From DATLBY01 sp035526665 (lineage in GTDB: Bacteria; Acidobacteriota; Terriglobia; Bryobacterales; Bryobacteraceae), in assembly GCA_035526665.1 (NCBI GenBank), contig DATLBY010000120.1, positions 1 through 13,520 of the forward strand: DNA of 13,520 nt, in the 5' to 3' direction. Numbering within the stretch: the first letter of the stretch is position 1; each line of letters opens with the position of its first letter. The translations under genes and the position numbers were made by a program. The notes below the pieces were generated by a model. It did no database searches. It saw only the letters and a program-made list of their open reading frames with translations, and was not told the origin of the DNA. This document shows, in pieces, positions 1 through 7,274 of this stretch.

Positions 1-2
1 TA

Positions 3-119
3 TTTTCCTTTCTTCGGATGGCAGCAAAACTGCTGGCAGCCTTGCTGGTGTCACTTCCTAACAGGCACAATCCGCTGGTAAAGAGACTCACTCTTGCAGT
101 GAAAGGTTTCGAGACATGA
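3..119 (+). other. Open reading frame end at window edge (possible C-terminus of an upstream gene)
   Basis: A reading frame is open from the window edge to a TGA at 117-119, about 38 codons. The TGA overlaps the ATG of the LigD PE gene as ATGA (116-119). That is the usual geometry of translationally coupled genes, so this could be the tail of an upstream repair-operon gene such as Ku or a ligase. The short peptide (internal stretch AAKLLAALLVSLP) carries no motif I recognise, and the minus strand is also largely open here, so it may be plain upstream non-coding DNA. I cannot decide between these without sequence to the left. Confidence 0.2.
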
Positions 120-700
120 CGGGCCACAAATTTCTTAGCAAATATAAGGAAATGCGGGATTTTTCAGCAACGCCAGAGCCCTCCGGAGGCAACCCGAAAG
201 CAGGCCGTGGGCGGGTCAAAAAAACAGTATTTGTAGTCCAAAAGCACGACGCAAGCCACCTTCACTACGACTTCCGTATAGAAGTGGACGGAGTTTTAAA
301 ATCCTGGGCAGTGCCCAAAGGACCGTCGGCGGATCCAAGTGACAAACGGCTCGCCATGCCGACGGAGGATCATCCGCTCGAATACACGGAATTCGAAGGC
401 AAAATCCCGGAGGGCAACTATGGGGCAGGCGCCATGATTATCTGGGATACGGGTACGTACCGGAACCTGAAAGATATATCGATGAGCGAGGCACTCGACA
501 GCGGCCACCTGGCGATTTGGCTCGATGGCAAAAAGCTGAAGGGTGGATATTCGTTGCGGCGGGTAGAAATACGGGACAGGGTAAAGTGGCTGTTGGTGAA
601 GATGAAGGACGCCGAAGCCGGCCAAAGGGATTTGATTGTTGACCAGCCGAATTCCGTAATTAGCGGACTTTCCGTGGAGGAGATGGACCAGCGTGGCTGA
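116..700 (+). CDS. ligD: LigD-type DNA 3'-phosphoesterase (PE domain), stand-alone
   Basis: A 194-residue protein made only of the 3'-phosphoesterase domain of LigD. In bacterial end joining this Mn-dependent enzyme trims 3' ribonucleotides and removes 3' phosphates from broken DNA ends. The core motif KHDASHLHYDFRIEVDG gives H44, H50, D52 and R54. The segment KRLAMPTEDHPLEY gives K77, R78, E84, H86 and Y90. These match the metal-binding and catalytic set known from Pseudomonas LigD (H42, H48, D50, R52, H84, Y88). The signature EGKIPEGNYGAG follows at about 94-105. The first 35 residues are a basic, probably flexible tail. The ATG at 116 is the first ATG in this frame after the TAA at 59-61, with a modest GAAAGG (101-106) upstream. 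The end, with SVISGLSVEEM, resembles the linker that joins PE to the next domain in fused LigD. Here it stops at 700, inside the start of the POL gene. Function is confident; the two-gene layout is the oddity. Confidence 0.93.
   Translation: MTGHKFLSKYKEMRDFSATPEPSGGNPKAGRGRVKKTVFVVQKHDASHLHYDFRIEVDGVLKSWAVPKGPSADPSDKRLAMPTEDHPLEYTEFEGKIPEGNYGAGAMIIWDTGTYRNLKDISMSEALDSGHLAIWLDGKKLKGGYSLRRVEIRDRVKWLLVKMKDAEAGQRDLIVDQPNSVISGLSVEEMDQRG
676..683 (+). promoter_or_regulatory. Shine-Dalgarno sequence for the LigD POL gene
   Basis: GGAGGAGA lies inside the end of the PE gene, about 10 bases before the GTG at 693. It is a strong match to the 16S anti-Shine-Dalgarno sequence. It supports independent initiation of POL at that GTG rather than a sequencing frameshift in a fused PE-POL gene. 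Confidence 0.65.
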
Positions 701-1598
701 GGTTCGCGCCGGAGGGCGCAGCATCCCCATCACCCACGAGGATCGGATACTCTTCCCGAGAGACGGCATCACCAAGGGGGATGTGATCGAGTACTACCGC
801 CAGGTTGCGCCAGCGATGGTTCCGCACTTGAAAGGCCGGCGGTTGACTATGCAACGCTATCCCCGCGGCATCGACGGGGAGAGCTTCTTTCAGAAAGAAA
901 TTTCCGAGTACTTCCCCGATTGGGTCCACCGGGTGACCGTCCCCAAAAAAGGTGGCACCGTCACGCACGCTGTTTGTGATAACGCCGCCAGCCTGGTGTA
1001 TCTCGCGAACCAGGGCTGCCTGACTCCCCATGTGGGACTCGCGCGCCTTCCCCATCTGGAACATCCGGACCAGATGATCTTCGACTTGGACCCGGCGGAG
1101 GACGATTTTGAGATCGTCCGGTCGGTTGCCTTTTCCATGAAGGAATTGTTGGAGGACATCAAACTGAAGGGATTCGTAAAAACGACCGGATCGCGGGGAT
1201 TGCACCTCGTACTGCCACTCGATCGCGTGCTGGAGTTTAATGAAGTGCGCTCCATCGCGAGGCAAATCGCCGAGGTGCTGGTGGCCCGCAGACCCAAGGA
1301 CGTCACCCTCGAGCAGTTGAAGGCAGACCGCAAAGGACGGCTTTTCCTGGATACGAATCGAAACGGAACAGCTCAGACGGCCGTGCCTGCCTTTGCGGTG
1401 CGGGCTCGCGACGGCGCGCCGGTTGCGGTGCCAATTTCGTGGGACGAGCTTCAGGACAAGAGGCTGAACGCGCGCACCTTCCATATTCGCAACGCTGTGG
1501 CGCACCTGAAAACAGGGAACAATCCGTGGACGGGCATGGCGCGTGCGGCAAAGTCCCTAGGCCCGGCGTTGGATCGACTGCTTAAGCTGCCGCGTTAG
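693..1598 (+). CDS. ligD: LigD-type DNA polymerase/primase (POL domain), stand-alone
   Basis: A 301-residue protein equal in length to the LigD polymerase domain, an archaeo-eukaryotic-primase-type enzyme. It fills gaps and adds (ribo)nucleotides at DNA ends during non-homologous end joining. The N-terminus has the usual opening HEDRILFPRDGITKGDVIEYY (11-35 region). The catalytic acidic pair is in IFDLDP (D131, D133). The nucleotide-binding motif TGSRGLHLVLPL carries S168 and H171. The third acidic residue lies in LFLDTNRNG (D220), followed by the family signature AVRARDGAPVAVPISWDEL. The start is a GTG with a strong ribosome binding site and an 8-bp overlap with PE, so the two are probably co-translated. 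No ATP-dependent ligase domain follows: the protein ends just after POL, so nick sealing must come from another gene. The last 42 bp lie antisense to the end of the topoisomerase gene. Confidence 0.93.
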   Translation: MAEVRAGGRSIPITHEDRILFPRDGITKGDVIEYYRQVAPAMVPHLKGRRLTMQRYPRGIDGESFFQKEISEYFPDWVHRVTVPKKGGTVTHAVCDNAASLVYLANQGCLTPHVGLARLPHLEHPDQMIFDLDPAEDDFEIVRSVAFSMKELLEDIKLKGFVKTTGSRGLHLVLPLDRVLEFNEVRSIARQIAEVLVARRPKDVTLEQLKADRKGRLFLDTNRNGTAQTAVPAFAVRARDGAPVAVPISWDELQDKRLNARTFHIRNAVAHLKTGNNPWTGMARAAKSLGPALDRLLKLPR

Positions 1599-2675
1599 AT
1601 GCTCCGCGGCCTTTTCGGGAATCGTTAGATTCTCGATGTACCGCGTGACTACCTTCATCACGCAATCCTCTTCGCGCCGATCGCATTTGGTGGTTTGCAG
1701 AATCTCCAGCAGCGATCCGTCTACGTAGGCGTCGATGATGGCCGGGTGCACATAGTACTTGCGGCAGGTCGCGGGACGATTCCCCAGACGTTCGGCCACC
1801 GTTTTTATCGCGGCGACAATATTTTTCTTTGAGTCGGCGCCGTTCTCGGATTTCCCCAACTCCTCAAAGGCAAGCGCGGCGAGCCCGGTACCACCCCAGG
1901 TGCGAAAATCCTTAGCGGTGAATTCTTCGCCGGTAATTTCGCGCAGGTACTCGTTCACATCAGCGGAGTCGATACGGCAATGGTTTCCGGCCTCGTCCAC
2001 ATATTGGAAGAGCTCATAGCCGGGAATATCCCGGCACTGCTTGACGATTTTCGCCAGCCGTGGGTCGCTCAACTCAATATCCTGAGCCTGCCCGCTCTTC
2101 CCGCGAAAATGGAACCGGATTTTACTCCCCGAGATATCCACGTGTTTATCATGCAGCGTCGTCAGCCCGTAGGAGCAGTTCTCCTTGGCATACTCGTCAT
2201 TGCCGACGCGCATGCAGGTCCGCTCCAGCAGCCGTACCGCCGTGGCCAGAACTTTACTTTTGGGGAGTCCAGGCAGGTTGAGATCGTCCTCCACCCGCTT
2301 GCGAATCTTCGGCAGCGCGGCGCCGAACGCCAGCATGCGGCCGAATTTGGTCTGATCCCGGACCTTGCGATACTCCGGATGATAGCGATACTGCTTCCGG
2401 CCTTTGGCGTCCCTCCCGACAGCTTGCAAATGGCCCGAGGCGGACGGACAGATCCAGACTTCGGTCCAGGCTGGTGGGATTACCAGGGACCGGATGCGTT
2501 TGAGCTCGCCTTCGTCAGTAAGTTTTTTCCCATCGGGATCGAAATACTCAAAAGTGTCCCGTTTTTTCACACGCGTAATACCCGGTCCCTCATCTAGCAC
2601 GTAGCGAAGCCCCGCCACCGAGGCGGACTTCAGCGGATCCTGCGGAAATGGAATAACCTTGCGCGAGCGCCCCAC
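1557..2675 (-). CDS. DNA topoisomerase IB (bacterial, poxvirus-like)
   Basis: A 372-residue type IB topoisomerase, which relaxes supercoils by nicking one strand and forming a transient 3'-phosphotyrosyl bond, without ATP. The N-terminal DNA-clamp domain covers about 20-105 (IPPAWTEVWICP, GRKQYRYHPEYR). The catalytic domain has R156 (MRVGNDEY), K193 (HFRGKSG), R258 (KDFRTWGGTG), N299 (LGNRPA) and Y308 as nucleophile (CRKYYVHP). The spacing between these five residues (37, 65, 41, 9) is the same as I recall for Deinococcus TopIB (R137, K174, R239, N280, Y289), including Asn in place of the vaccinia His. The GTG at 2675 is chosen because a TAA lies just upstream in frame and the next internal ATG is at residue 113. 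No clear Shine-Dalgarno precedes it. The region after Y308 (about 310-372) is a longer tail than the viral enzyme has. The gene runs convergent to, and overlaps, LigD POL. Confidence 0.95.
   Translation of the reverse strand: MGRSRKVIPFPQDPLKSASVAGLRYVLDEGPGITRVKKRDTFEYFDPDGKKLTDEGELKRIRSLVIPPAWTEVWICPSASGHLQAVGRDAKGRKQYRYHPEYRKVRDQTKFGRMLAFGAALPKIRKRVEDDLNLPGLPKSKVLATAVRLLERTCMRVGNDEYAKENCSYGLTTLHDKHVDISGSKIRFHFRGKSGQAQDIELSDPRLAKIVKQCRDIPGYELFQYVDEAGNHCRIDSADVNEYLREITGEEFTAKDFRTWGGTGLAALAFEELGKSENGADSKKNIVAAIKTVAERLGNRPATCRKYYVHPAIIDAYVDGSLLEILQTTKCDRREEDCVMKVVTRYIENLTIPEKAAEHLTRQLKQSIQRRA
1589..1615 (+). terminator. Weak candidate intrinsic terminator after LigD POL
   Basis: GCCGCG (1589-1594) and CGCGGC (1605-1610) form a perfect 6-bp stem around a 10-base loop that contains the POL stop codon. 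CTTTT follows at 1611-1615. The loop is long and the T run short, and the hairpin lies within the topoisomerase coding sequence on the other strand, so this is only a candidate. Confidence 0.27.
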
Positions 2676-2749
2676 GATTCGTTAGATCGGGAGACTGGCG
2701 GAAAAGTGTCTTAGGGTCAGAGATAACATAGAATTTTGACGGAGAGTGA
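2676..2749. promoter_or_regulatory. Divergent intergenic spacer, likely holding both promoters
   Basis: These 74 bases separate the starts of the minus-strand topoisomerase and the plus-strand GH32 gene, so both promoters should lie here or extend into the neighbouring gene. An AT-richer patch (GATAACATAGAATTTT, 2722-2737) could hold a -10 element, but no convincing -35/-10 pair is visible on either strand. GGAG at 2741-2744, five bases before the ATG, is a good ribosome binding site for GH32. Confidence 0.35.
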
Positions 2750-4210
2750 ATGAACCGAAGGACATTCCTTGCAGCTCTCCCAACCTGTGCGCTCAGCGCG
2801 GAAACCCCGCTGGCACAGAGGCTGGCAAATGACCCGCACCGGCCAAAGTATCACTTCCTGCCGCCCGCCCACTGGATGAATGATCCCAATGGGCCCATTT
2901 ACTGGAAGGGTCAGTACCACATGTTCTACCAACACAATCCGAACGGGGTCTTCTGGGGGACTATGCATTGGGGGCACGCGGTGAGTCCCGACATGATCCA
3001 TTGGTCTCATCTGCCCGTCGCGCTGGCGCCGGACCCTGCGGGCCCTGACAAAGACGGTGTCTTTAGCGGCTGCACCGTGAGTAACGACGGCGAAGCCACG
3101 ATTGTGTATACCGGTACAAAGCCTGAGGTCCAGTGCATTGCCACCAGCAGCGACGACCTGTACTCCTGGAAGAAGAGTGATTCGAATCCTGTGATCGCCC
3201 GGCCGCCGGACGACGTGCAGGTGACCGGGTTCCGCGATCCCTGGGTCTGGCGGGATGCGGACACTTGGTATATGGCTCTCGGATCCGGCATCGCAAACGT
3301 TGGCGGCGCCATACTGCTGTATCGCTCGCCGGACCTGAGAGAGTGGACCTATCTTCATCCAATTTATGTGGGGCAGAAAGACGTCAAAGCCACATCGAAG
3401 AACCAAGTGGTGTCGGGCGAAATGTGGGAATGTCCTTCCTTCTTTCCCCTGGACGGCAAACACGTACTCCTGGTGTCGACGCAGGAGACAACGCCATATT
3501 ACGTGGGTTCGTTCACGGAACTGAAATTCACGCCGGAATTTGAGGGCCGCCTGGATACGGGCGCCTATTATGCCGCCACCTCGCAGTTGGATGCGCAGGG
3601 GCGGAGAATCGTGTGGGGCTGGATTCAGGAGACGCGTGGGCGCGAGGCACAGAAGGCTGCCGGCTGGTCAGGCGTGCTTTCGCTGCCCCGGCTGCTCTCA
3701 CTCAAGGAGAATCAGTTGTCCATTCAGCCCGTGGCCGAGTTGCGAAAGCTCCGTGGAAAGCGATTGAACGTTGTGAACTTTTTCCTTCCGGATAATCGGC
3801 CGATGCGGATTCCCGGAGTGGCAGGCGACGGACTCGAGATTATTGCGGAACTGGACCTCGGCGACGCCGATGAGGCGGGGCTGCATGTCCTGGTGGCGGA
3901 AGATGGCAGCGAGTCTACAGCCATTTCGTATCAGCGCGGGCGGAACCGGCTAAGCGTCGGTACGCCGAGCAGCGAGGAGCGCGGAAACCTTACCCTGGCG
4001 GCTGCGGAGCCGCTACGTCTGCATATCTTCGTGGATTGTTCCGTGATCGAGGTGTTCGCCAATGGGCGGGCCTGTGTCACTGGACGGGCCTACCCTACAA
4101 GAGCCGATAGTTTAGGCCTCCGCGCATACGCGAAGGGAGGATCGGGGAAACTCAGGTCGATGCAGGTGTACGAAGTGAAGCCGATTTCCGCCGACCGGCT
4201 CACCACATGA
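2750..4210 (+). CDS. Exported glycoside hydrolase family 32 (fructan/sucrose beta-fructosidase)
   Basis: A 486-residue GH32 enzyme, which hydrolyses beta-fructofuranosyl bonds in sucrose, inulin or levan with retention. The N-terminus MNRRTFLAALPTCALSAETP resembles a Tat signal: twin Arg, then a short hydrophobic stretch, with likely cleavage near ALSA. This suggests export of the folded enzyme. The five-bladed propeller carries the catalytic triad: D45 as nucleophile (WMNDPNG), D163 in FRDP as transition-state stabiliser, and E227 as acid/base (WECPSFF). Other family motifs are FYQHNP and FSGC. The C-terminal beta-sandwich has the typical HIFVDCSVIEVFANG near residue 430. The ATG has GGAG five bases upstream. 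No transporter, kinase or regulator for fructose lies beside it, so it looks like a single-gene unit between unrelated genes. Its TGA (4208-4210) directly abuts the stop of convergent nuoN. Substrate preference cannot be read from the sequence. Confidence 0.93.
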   Translation: MNRRTFLAALPTCALSAETPLAQRLANDPHRPKYHFLPPAHWMNDPNGPIYWKGQYHMFYQHNPNGVFWGTMHWGHAVSPDMIHWSHLPVALAPDPAGPDKDGVFSGCTVSNDGEATIVYTGTKPEVQCIATSSDDLYSWKKSDSNPVIARPPDDVQVTGFRDPWVWRDADTWYMALGSGIANVGGAILLYRSPDLREWTYLHPIYVGQKDVKATSKNQVVSGEMWECPSFFPLDGKHVLLVSTQETTPYYVGSFTELKFTPEFEGRLDTGAYYAATSQLDAQGRRIVWGWIQETRGREAQKAAGWSGVLSLPRLLSLKENQLSIQPVAELRKLRGKRLNVVNFFLPDNRPMRIPGVAGDGLEIIAELDLGDADEAGLHVLVAEDGSESTAISYQRGRNRLSVGTPSSEERGNLTLAAAEPLRLHIFVDCSVIEVFANGRACVTGRAYPTRADSLGLRAYAKGGSGKLRSMQVYEVKPISADRLTT

Positions 4211-5677
4211 CTATTTCACGAAGGTCGAGGATTTACCAGCGAAGTCGAGCACCCATCCGGGAAAGACGCCCAGGAAAATAGTCGCCGCCGCGGAGATCCA
4301 GAGGGCTGTGCGGATACCTGCACCCAGCGGTTCCAGGCGAGCCGTGGAATCGGTCGACTCATGCATGTACATGACGACGATAATTCTCAGGTAGTAATAG
4401 GCGGCGACTGCGCTGTTGAGGAGCCCGAGTATGCTCAGCCAGATCAGATTGCCATCGAGTGCCGCTTTGAAAACGTAGAATTTCGCAAAGAAGCCGCCGG
4501 TGAGCGGAACCCCGATAAGCGACAACAGGAAGATCGTGAGTAGTGCCGCCGTTCCAGGCTGTCTGGTGCCAAGTCCCGCCAGGTCGTCCACATTCACATA
4601 GCGCTCTCCGCGGCGTGCAATATGGATGACCACGGCGAACGCCCCAATATTCATGAAGGCATAAGAGGCCAGATAGAACATGGCAGCCGCCGTGCCGATC
4701 TCGGAATGTGTCGTAACCGCGACCAGCACATAGCCGGCGTGTGCAATCGAGCTATACGCCAGCAGCCTTTTGATATTCGACTGCGTGAGCGCGGCGAAAT
4801 TACCAACCACCATGGTGAGCAGCGCCGAGAACCAGACAATCGGTTCCCAACGGTTGCTGATCGAGCCAAAGGCAGTCATGTACACGCGGATAAAGACCGC
4901 GAATGCGGCCGCTTTGGGACCGGCCGACATGAAGGCCGCAACCGGCGCTGGCGCACCCTGGTAGACGTCAGGCGCCCAAACTTGAAACGGAGCGGCCGAT
5001 ACCTTGAATGCGAATCCGACGAACATCAGCGCCGCCGCCGTGCCGGCAAGATTGATGGAGGGCGCAATCTCCCGCGTGCTCAACTGCCGGTGAATCTCCA
5101 GCAGATTGGTGGACCCCGTGAGGCCATAGATCCACGCAATCCCGTACAGGAGAAACGCAGTCGCAAAGGATCCGAGAAGGAAATATTTCAGTGCCGATTC
5201 GTTGTTGCGTTTGTCATCCCGCAGATAGCCCGCCAGAATGTAGGTGGCAATGGAGGAGATCTCGAGTCCGATGAAGACCATCATCAGTTCTGAAGCGGTA
5301 GCCATGATGCACTGGCCGACAATAGAAAACAGTATCAGGGCGTGGTACTCACCGGGCTCGGCCCGTTCGCGCCGGAGGTACTGGCCGGAGCTGAAAACCG
5401 CCAGGATGCCGACTACGATAACCAGTACGCGAAAGAACGTGCTGAAGCCATCGACCACCAGCATGTTTTGAAATGACGAGCCGGGGTTTGAGTAGGCAAC
5501 CACGGCCGCCCATAGCGCCGCGAACAATGCCGCCAGGGAGAAATTCGCCAGTATGCCTTTATTCTTGGCGCTGGTGAGCGGTTCCGCCACCATCAGCAAT
5601 GTGCCGGCGATCGAAAGGATAATCTCGGGCAGGAATCGAAAATACTCCGCGCCGGTTGGGATGTAGTTAGTGGGCAT
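4211..5677 (-). CDS. nuoN: NADH-quinone oxidoreductase subunit N
   Basis: A 488-residue multi-pass membrane protein, one of the three antiporter-like proton-channel subunits of complex I and the one nearest the connecting section. Family marks are MVFIGLEISSIATYILAG (with key E139), the broken-helix segment FKVSAAPFQVWAPDVYQGAP (K225), NIKRLLAYSSIAHAGY, and a lysine in GGFFAKFYVF. Length is close to E. coli NuoN (about 485). The start ATG overlaps the end of nuoM by 11 bp and has a strong upstream Shine-Dalgarno. It is the last gene of the cluster. Its stop touches the convergent GH32 stop, leaving no space for a terminator between them. Confidence 0.97.
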   Translation of the reverse strand: MPTNYIPTGAEYFRFLPEIILSIAGTLLMVAEPLTSAKNKGILANFSLAALFAALWAAVVAYSNPGSSFQNMLVVDGFSTFFRVLVIVVGILAVFSSGQYLRRERAEPGEYHALILFSIVGQCIMATASELMMVFIGLEISSIATYILAGYLRDDKRNNESALKYFLLGSFATAFLLYGIAWIYGLTGSTNLLEIHRQLSTREIAPSINLAGTAAALMFVGFAFKVSAAPFQVWAPDVYQGAPAPVAAFMSAGPKAAAFAVFIRVYMTAFGSISNRWEPIVWFSALLTMVVGNFAALTQSNIKRLLAYSSIAHAGYVLVAVTTHSEIGTAAAMFYLASYAFMNIGAFAVVIHIARRGERYVNVDDLAGLGTRQPGTAALLTIFLLSLIGVPLTGGFFAKFYVFKAALDGNLIWLSILGLLNSAVAAYYYLRIIVVMYMHESTDSTARLEPLGAGIRTALWISAAATIFLGVFPGWVLDFAGKSSTFVK

Positions 5678-7274
5678 TGGTCGCCTCCTGTACCGGCGCC
5701 GCTTTCACGCGAAATTCCACGTTGACTTTGCTCTGGTCGAGAATGACGGCGTTGGACGCGCTGATGGACGGCAGGAAGGATTGCGGCACCATCCCCATCC
5801 AGACCATCAAGACAATCAGCGGAATAATCGCGGCCCATTCCCGCGTGCTGAGGTCGGGCATGTGCGCTTCCCCATGCGATGCGGCATGATCACCATGACT
5901 ATGATTCCCATGGGCATCGGCGTGAACGTCGCCGTGCTCTTGAGAAGCGGCAGTACCGGGACGGCGGCCGAAGAAAGTCTGCTGGTACATCCACAGCATG
6001 TAGCAGGCCGACAGGATGACGCCGATTGCCGCGAACACTGTCCAGTAGAAATTCACTTGTGATGCACCCTGCAATACCAAAAATTCACCAATGAAATTAT
6101 TGAGCGTAGGCAAGCCGATGCTGGCGAGCGTGGTGATTAGGAACACCGTAGCCAGCCACGGTGCCGGCGTCGCTACTCCGCCGAAATCCGCAATCGCCAG
6201 TGAGTGGCGGCGTTCGTACAGATAGCCGACCAGGATGAAGAGCGCACCGGTGGAGATGCCATGATTCAGCATCTGGTAGACCGCTCCGTCAAGACCCATT
6301 TGGGTGAAAGAGAACAGGCCCAGCACCACGAATCCAAGATGGCTCACTGACGAATAGGCAACCAGCTTCTTCATGTTCGGCTGGACCATGGCGACCAGCG
6401 CGCCATAGATAATACCGATGATCGCCAGGACGATGATCCAGGAAGCATTCTCATGCGCGGCGTTTGGGAACATCGGCAGGCAAAAGCGGAGCAGACCGTA
6501 CGTCCCCATCTTCAGCATGACGGAGGCCAGCATCACGGAACCGGCCGTGGGAGCTTCCACGTGCGCATCCGGCAGCCATGTATGCAGCGGGAAGAGCGGA
6601 ACTTTGATGGCAAACGCGAGGAAAAATGCCAGGAAAAGCCAGAGTTGTTCGGCGTGGCTCAACAGCAGGCGCCCGCTAGACATCATCGCCAGCAGCGTGG
6701 GGTAATCGAATGTGCCTGTCTTGTTGTACAGATAAATGATCGCGCCCAGCATCAGAACGGATCCGGCCATTGTGTACAGGAAGAATTTCACAGCGGCATA
6801 AATGCGGCGCTCGTGTCCCCAGATGCCGATCAGGAAATACATGGGAACCAGGCAGACTTCCCAGAAAACATAAAAGACGAACAGGTCGAGGGCTACAAAC
6901 ACGCCGATCAAACCAAACTCCAGAAGCAGCAGAAAGGCGAAGAACTCTTTCACGCGTTTATCGATGTACTTCCAGGAGATCAGCATCGCGATCGGAGTCA
7001 GGAAGGTGGAGAGCAGCACCAGCCAAAGGCTGATACCGTCCACGCCGATGTGATACCGGATGTTGGGGTATTCAATCCACGGCGTATCGGTGACGAACTG
7101 ATAACTGGATGGATTGTTTAGAACCGGCGGGATTAGCGCGAGCGAACCGGCAAAAATCAAGAGCGAGATGATGAGTCCCGCCACGCGAACGGCATTCACG
7201 TTCTCCTTAGGGAGCAGCAGGAGAAGCACGAACCCAACGGCGGGAATAATGATGAGAAGGTCCAGAAGATTCAT
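5667..7274 (-). CDS. nuoM: NADH-quinone oxidoreductase subunit M
   Basis: A 535-residue antiporter-like proton-channel subunit of complex I, the middle one of the membrane arm. Diagnostic segments are FYVFWEVCLVPMYFLIG with E139, AFAIKVPLFPLHTWLPDAHV with K224, APTAGSVMLASVMLKMGTYG, and NNFIGEFLVL with E397. These are the Glu/Lys residues needed for proton transfer in the family. It is about 25 residues longer than E. coli NuoM (509). Much of the surplus is a loop at 447-471 with eight histidines, before the last hydrophobic segment. The ATG overlaps the nuoL stop as ATGA (7271-7274). GGAGG lies six bases upstream of the ATG. Confidence 0.97.
   Translation of the reverse strand: MNLLDLLIIIPAVGFVLLLLLPKENVNAVRVAGLIISLLIFAGSLALIPPVLNNPSSYQFVTDTPWIEYPNIRYHIGVDGISLWLVLLSTFLTPIAMLISWKYIDKRVKEFFAFLLLLEFGLIGVFVALDLFVFYVFWEVCLVPMYFLIGIWGHERRIYAAVKFFLYTMAGSVLMLGAIIYLYNKTGTFDYPTLLAMMSSGRLLLSHAEQLWLFLAFFLAFAIKVPLFPLHTWLPDAHVEAPTAGSVMLASVMLKMGTYGLLRFCLPMFPNAAHENASWIIVLAIIGIIYGALVAMVQPNMKKLVAYSSVSHLGFVVLGLFSFTQMGLDGAVYQMLNHGISTGALFILVGYLYERRHSLAIADFGGVATPAPWLATVFLITTLASIGLPTLNNFIGEFLVLQGASQVNFYWTVFAAIGVILSACYMLWMYQQTFFGRRPGTAASQEHGDVHADAHGNHSHGDHAASHGEAHMPDLSTREWAAIIPLIVLMVWMGMVPQSFLPSISASNAVILDQSKVNVEFRVKAAPVQEATNAH
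5684..5689 (-). promoter_or_regulatory. Shine-Dalgarno sequence for nuoN
   Basis: On the minus strand AGGAGG lies six bases before the nuoN ATG, within the last codons of nuoM. It is a perfect-type site and fixes the nuoN start despite the 11-bp overlap. Confidence 0.7.

Noticed and set aside
22..35. Small inverted repeat CAGCA-AAAC-TGCTG near the left edge
   Set aside because: A 5-bp stem without a T run or other context is too common to call a terminator or operator.
693..700. Possible sequencing frameshift splitting a fused PE-POL gene
   Set aside because: Not fully excluded, but a strong ribosome binding site at 676-683, a GTG at a natural domain boundary and full-length domains on both sides favour two real genes.
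660..1505. Long minus-strand open frame of 281 codons opposite LigD POL
   Set aside because: It lies wholly antisense to a strongly conserved polymerase gene, its translation shows no domain, and such frames are common in GC-rich coding DNA.
2677..2688. 12-base sequence ATTCGTTAGATC shared with 9468-9479, both next to minus-strand start codons
   Set aside because: In a 13.5-kb window several identical 12-mers are expected by chance. The spacing to the two start codons differs, and the copy at 9468 is explained by the nuoJ stop and nuoK start.
2717..3463. Minus-strand open frame of 248 codons opposite GH32
   Set aside because: It is antisense to the GH32 catalytic core, with His/Arg/Pro-rich shadow composition and no recognisable motif.
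4190..4240. Search for a bidirectional terminator between GH32 and nuoN
   Set aside because: Only short imperfect GC pairings (GCCGACCGGC) are present, with no flanking T or A runs, so no terminator is called.
4622..5293. Plus-strand open frame of 223 codons across nuoN
   Set aside because: It is highly charged (Arg/Glu/His-rich), typical of the reverse complement of a hydrophobic membrane protein. Similar shadows cover nuoM, nuoJ and nuoH and were left out for the same reason.
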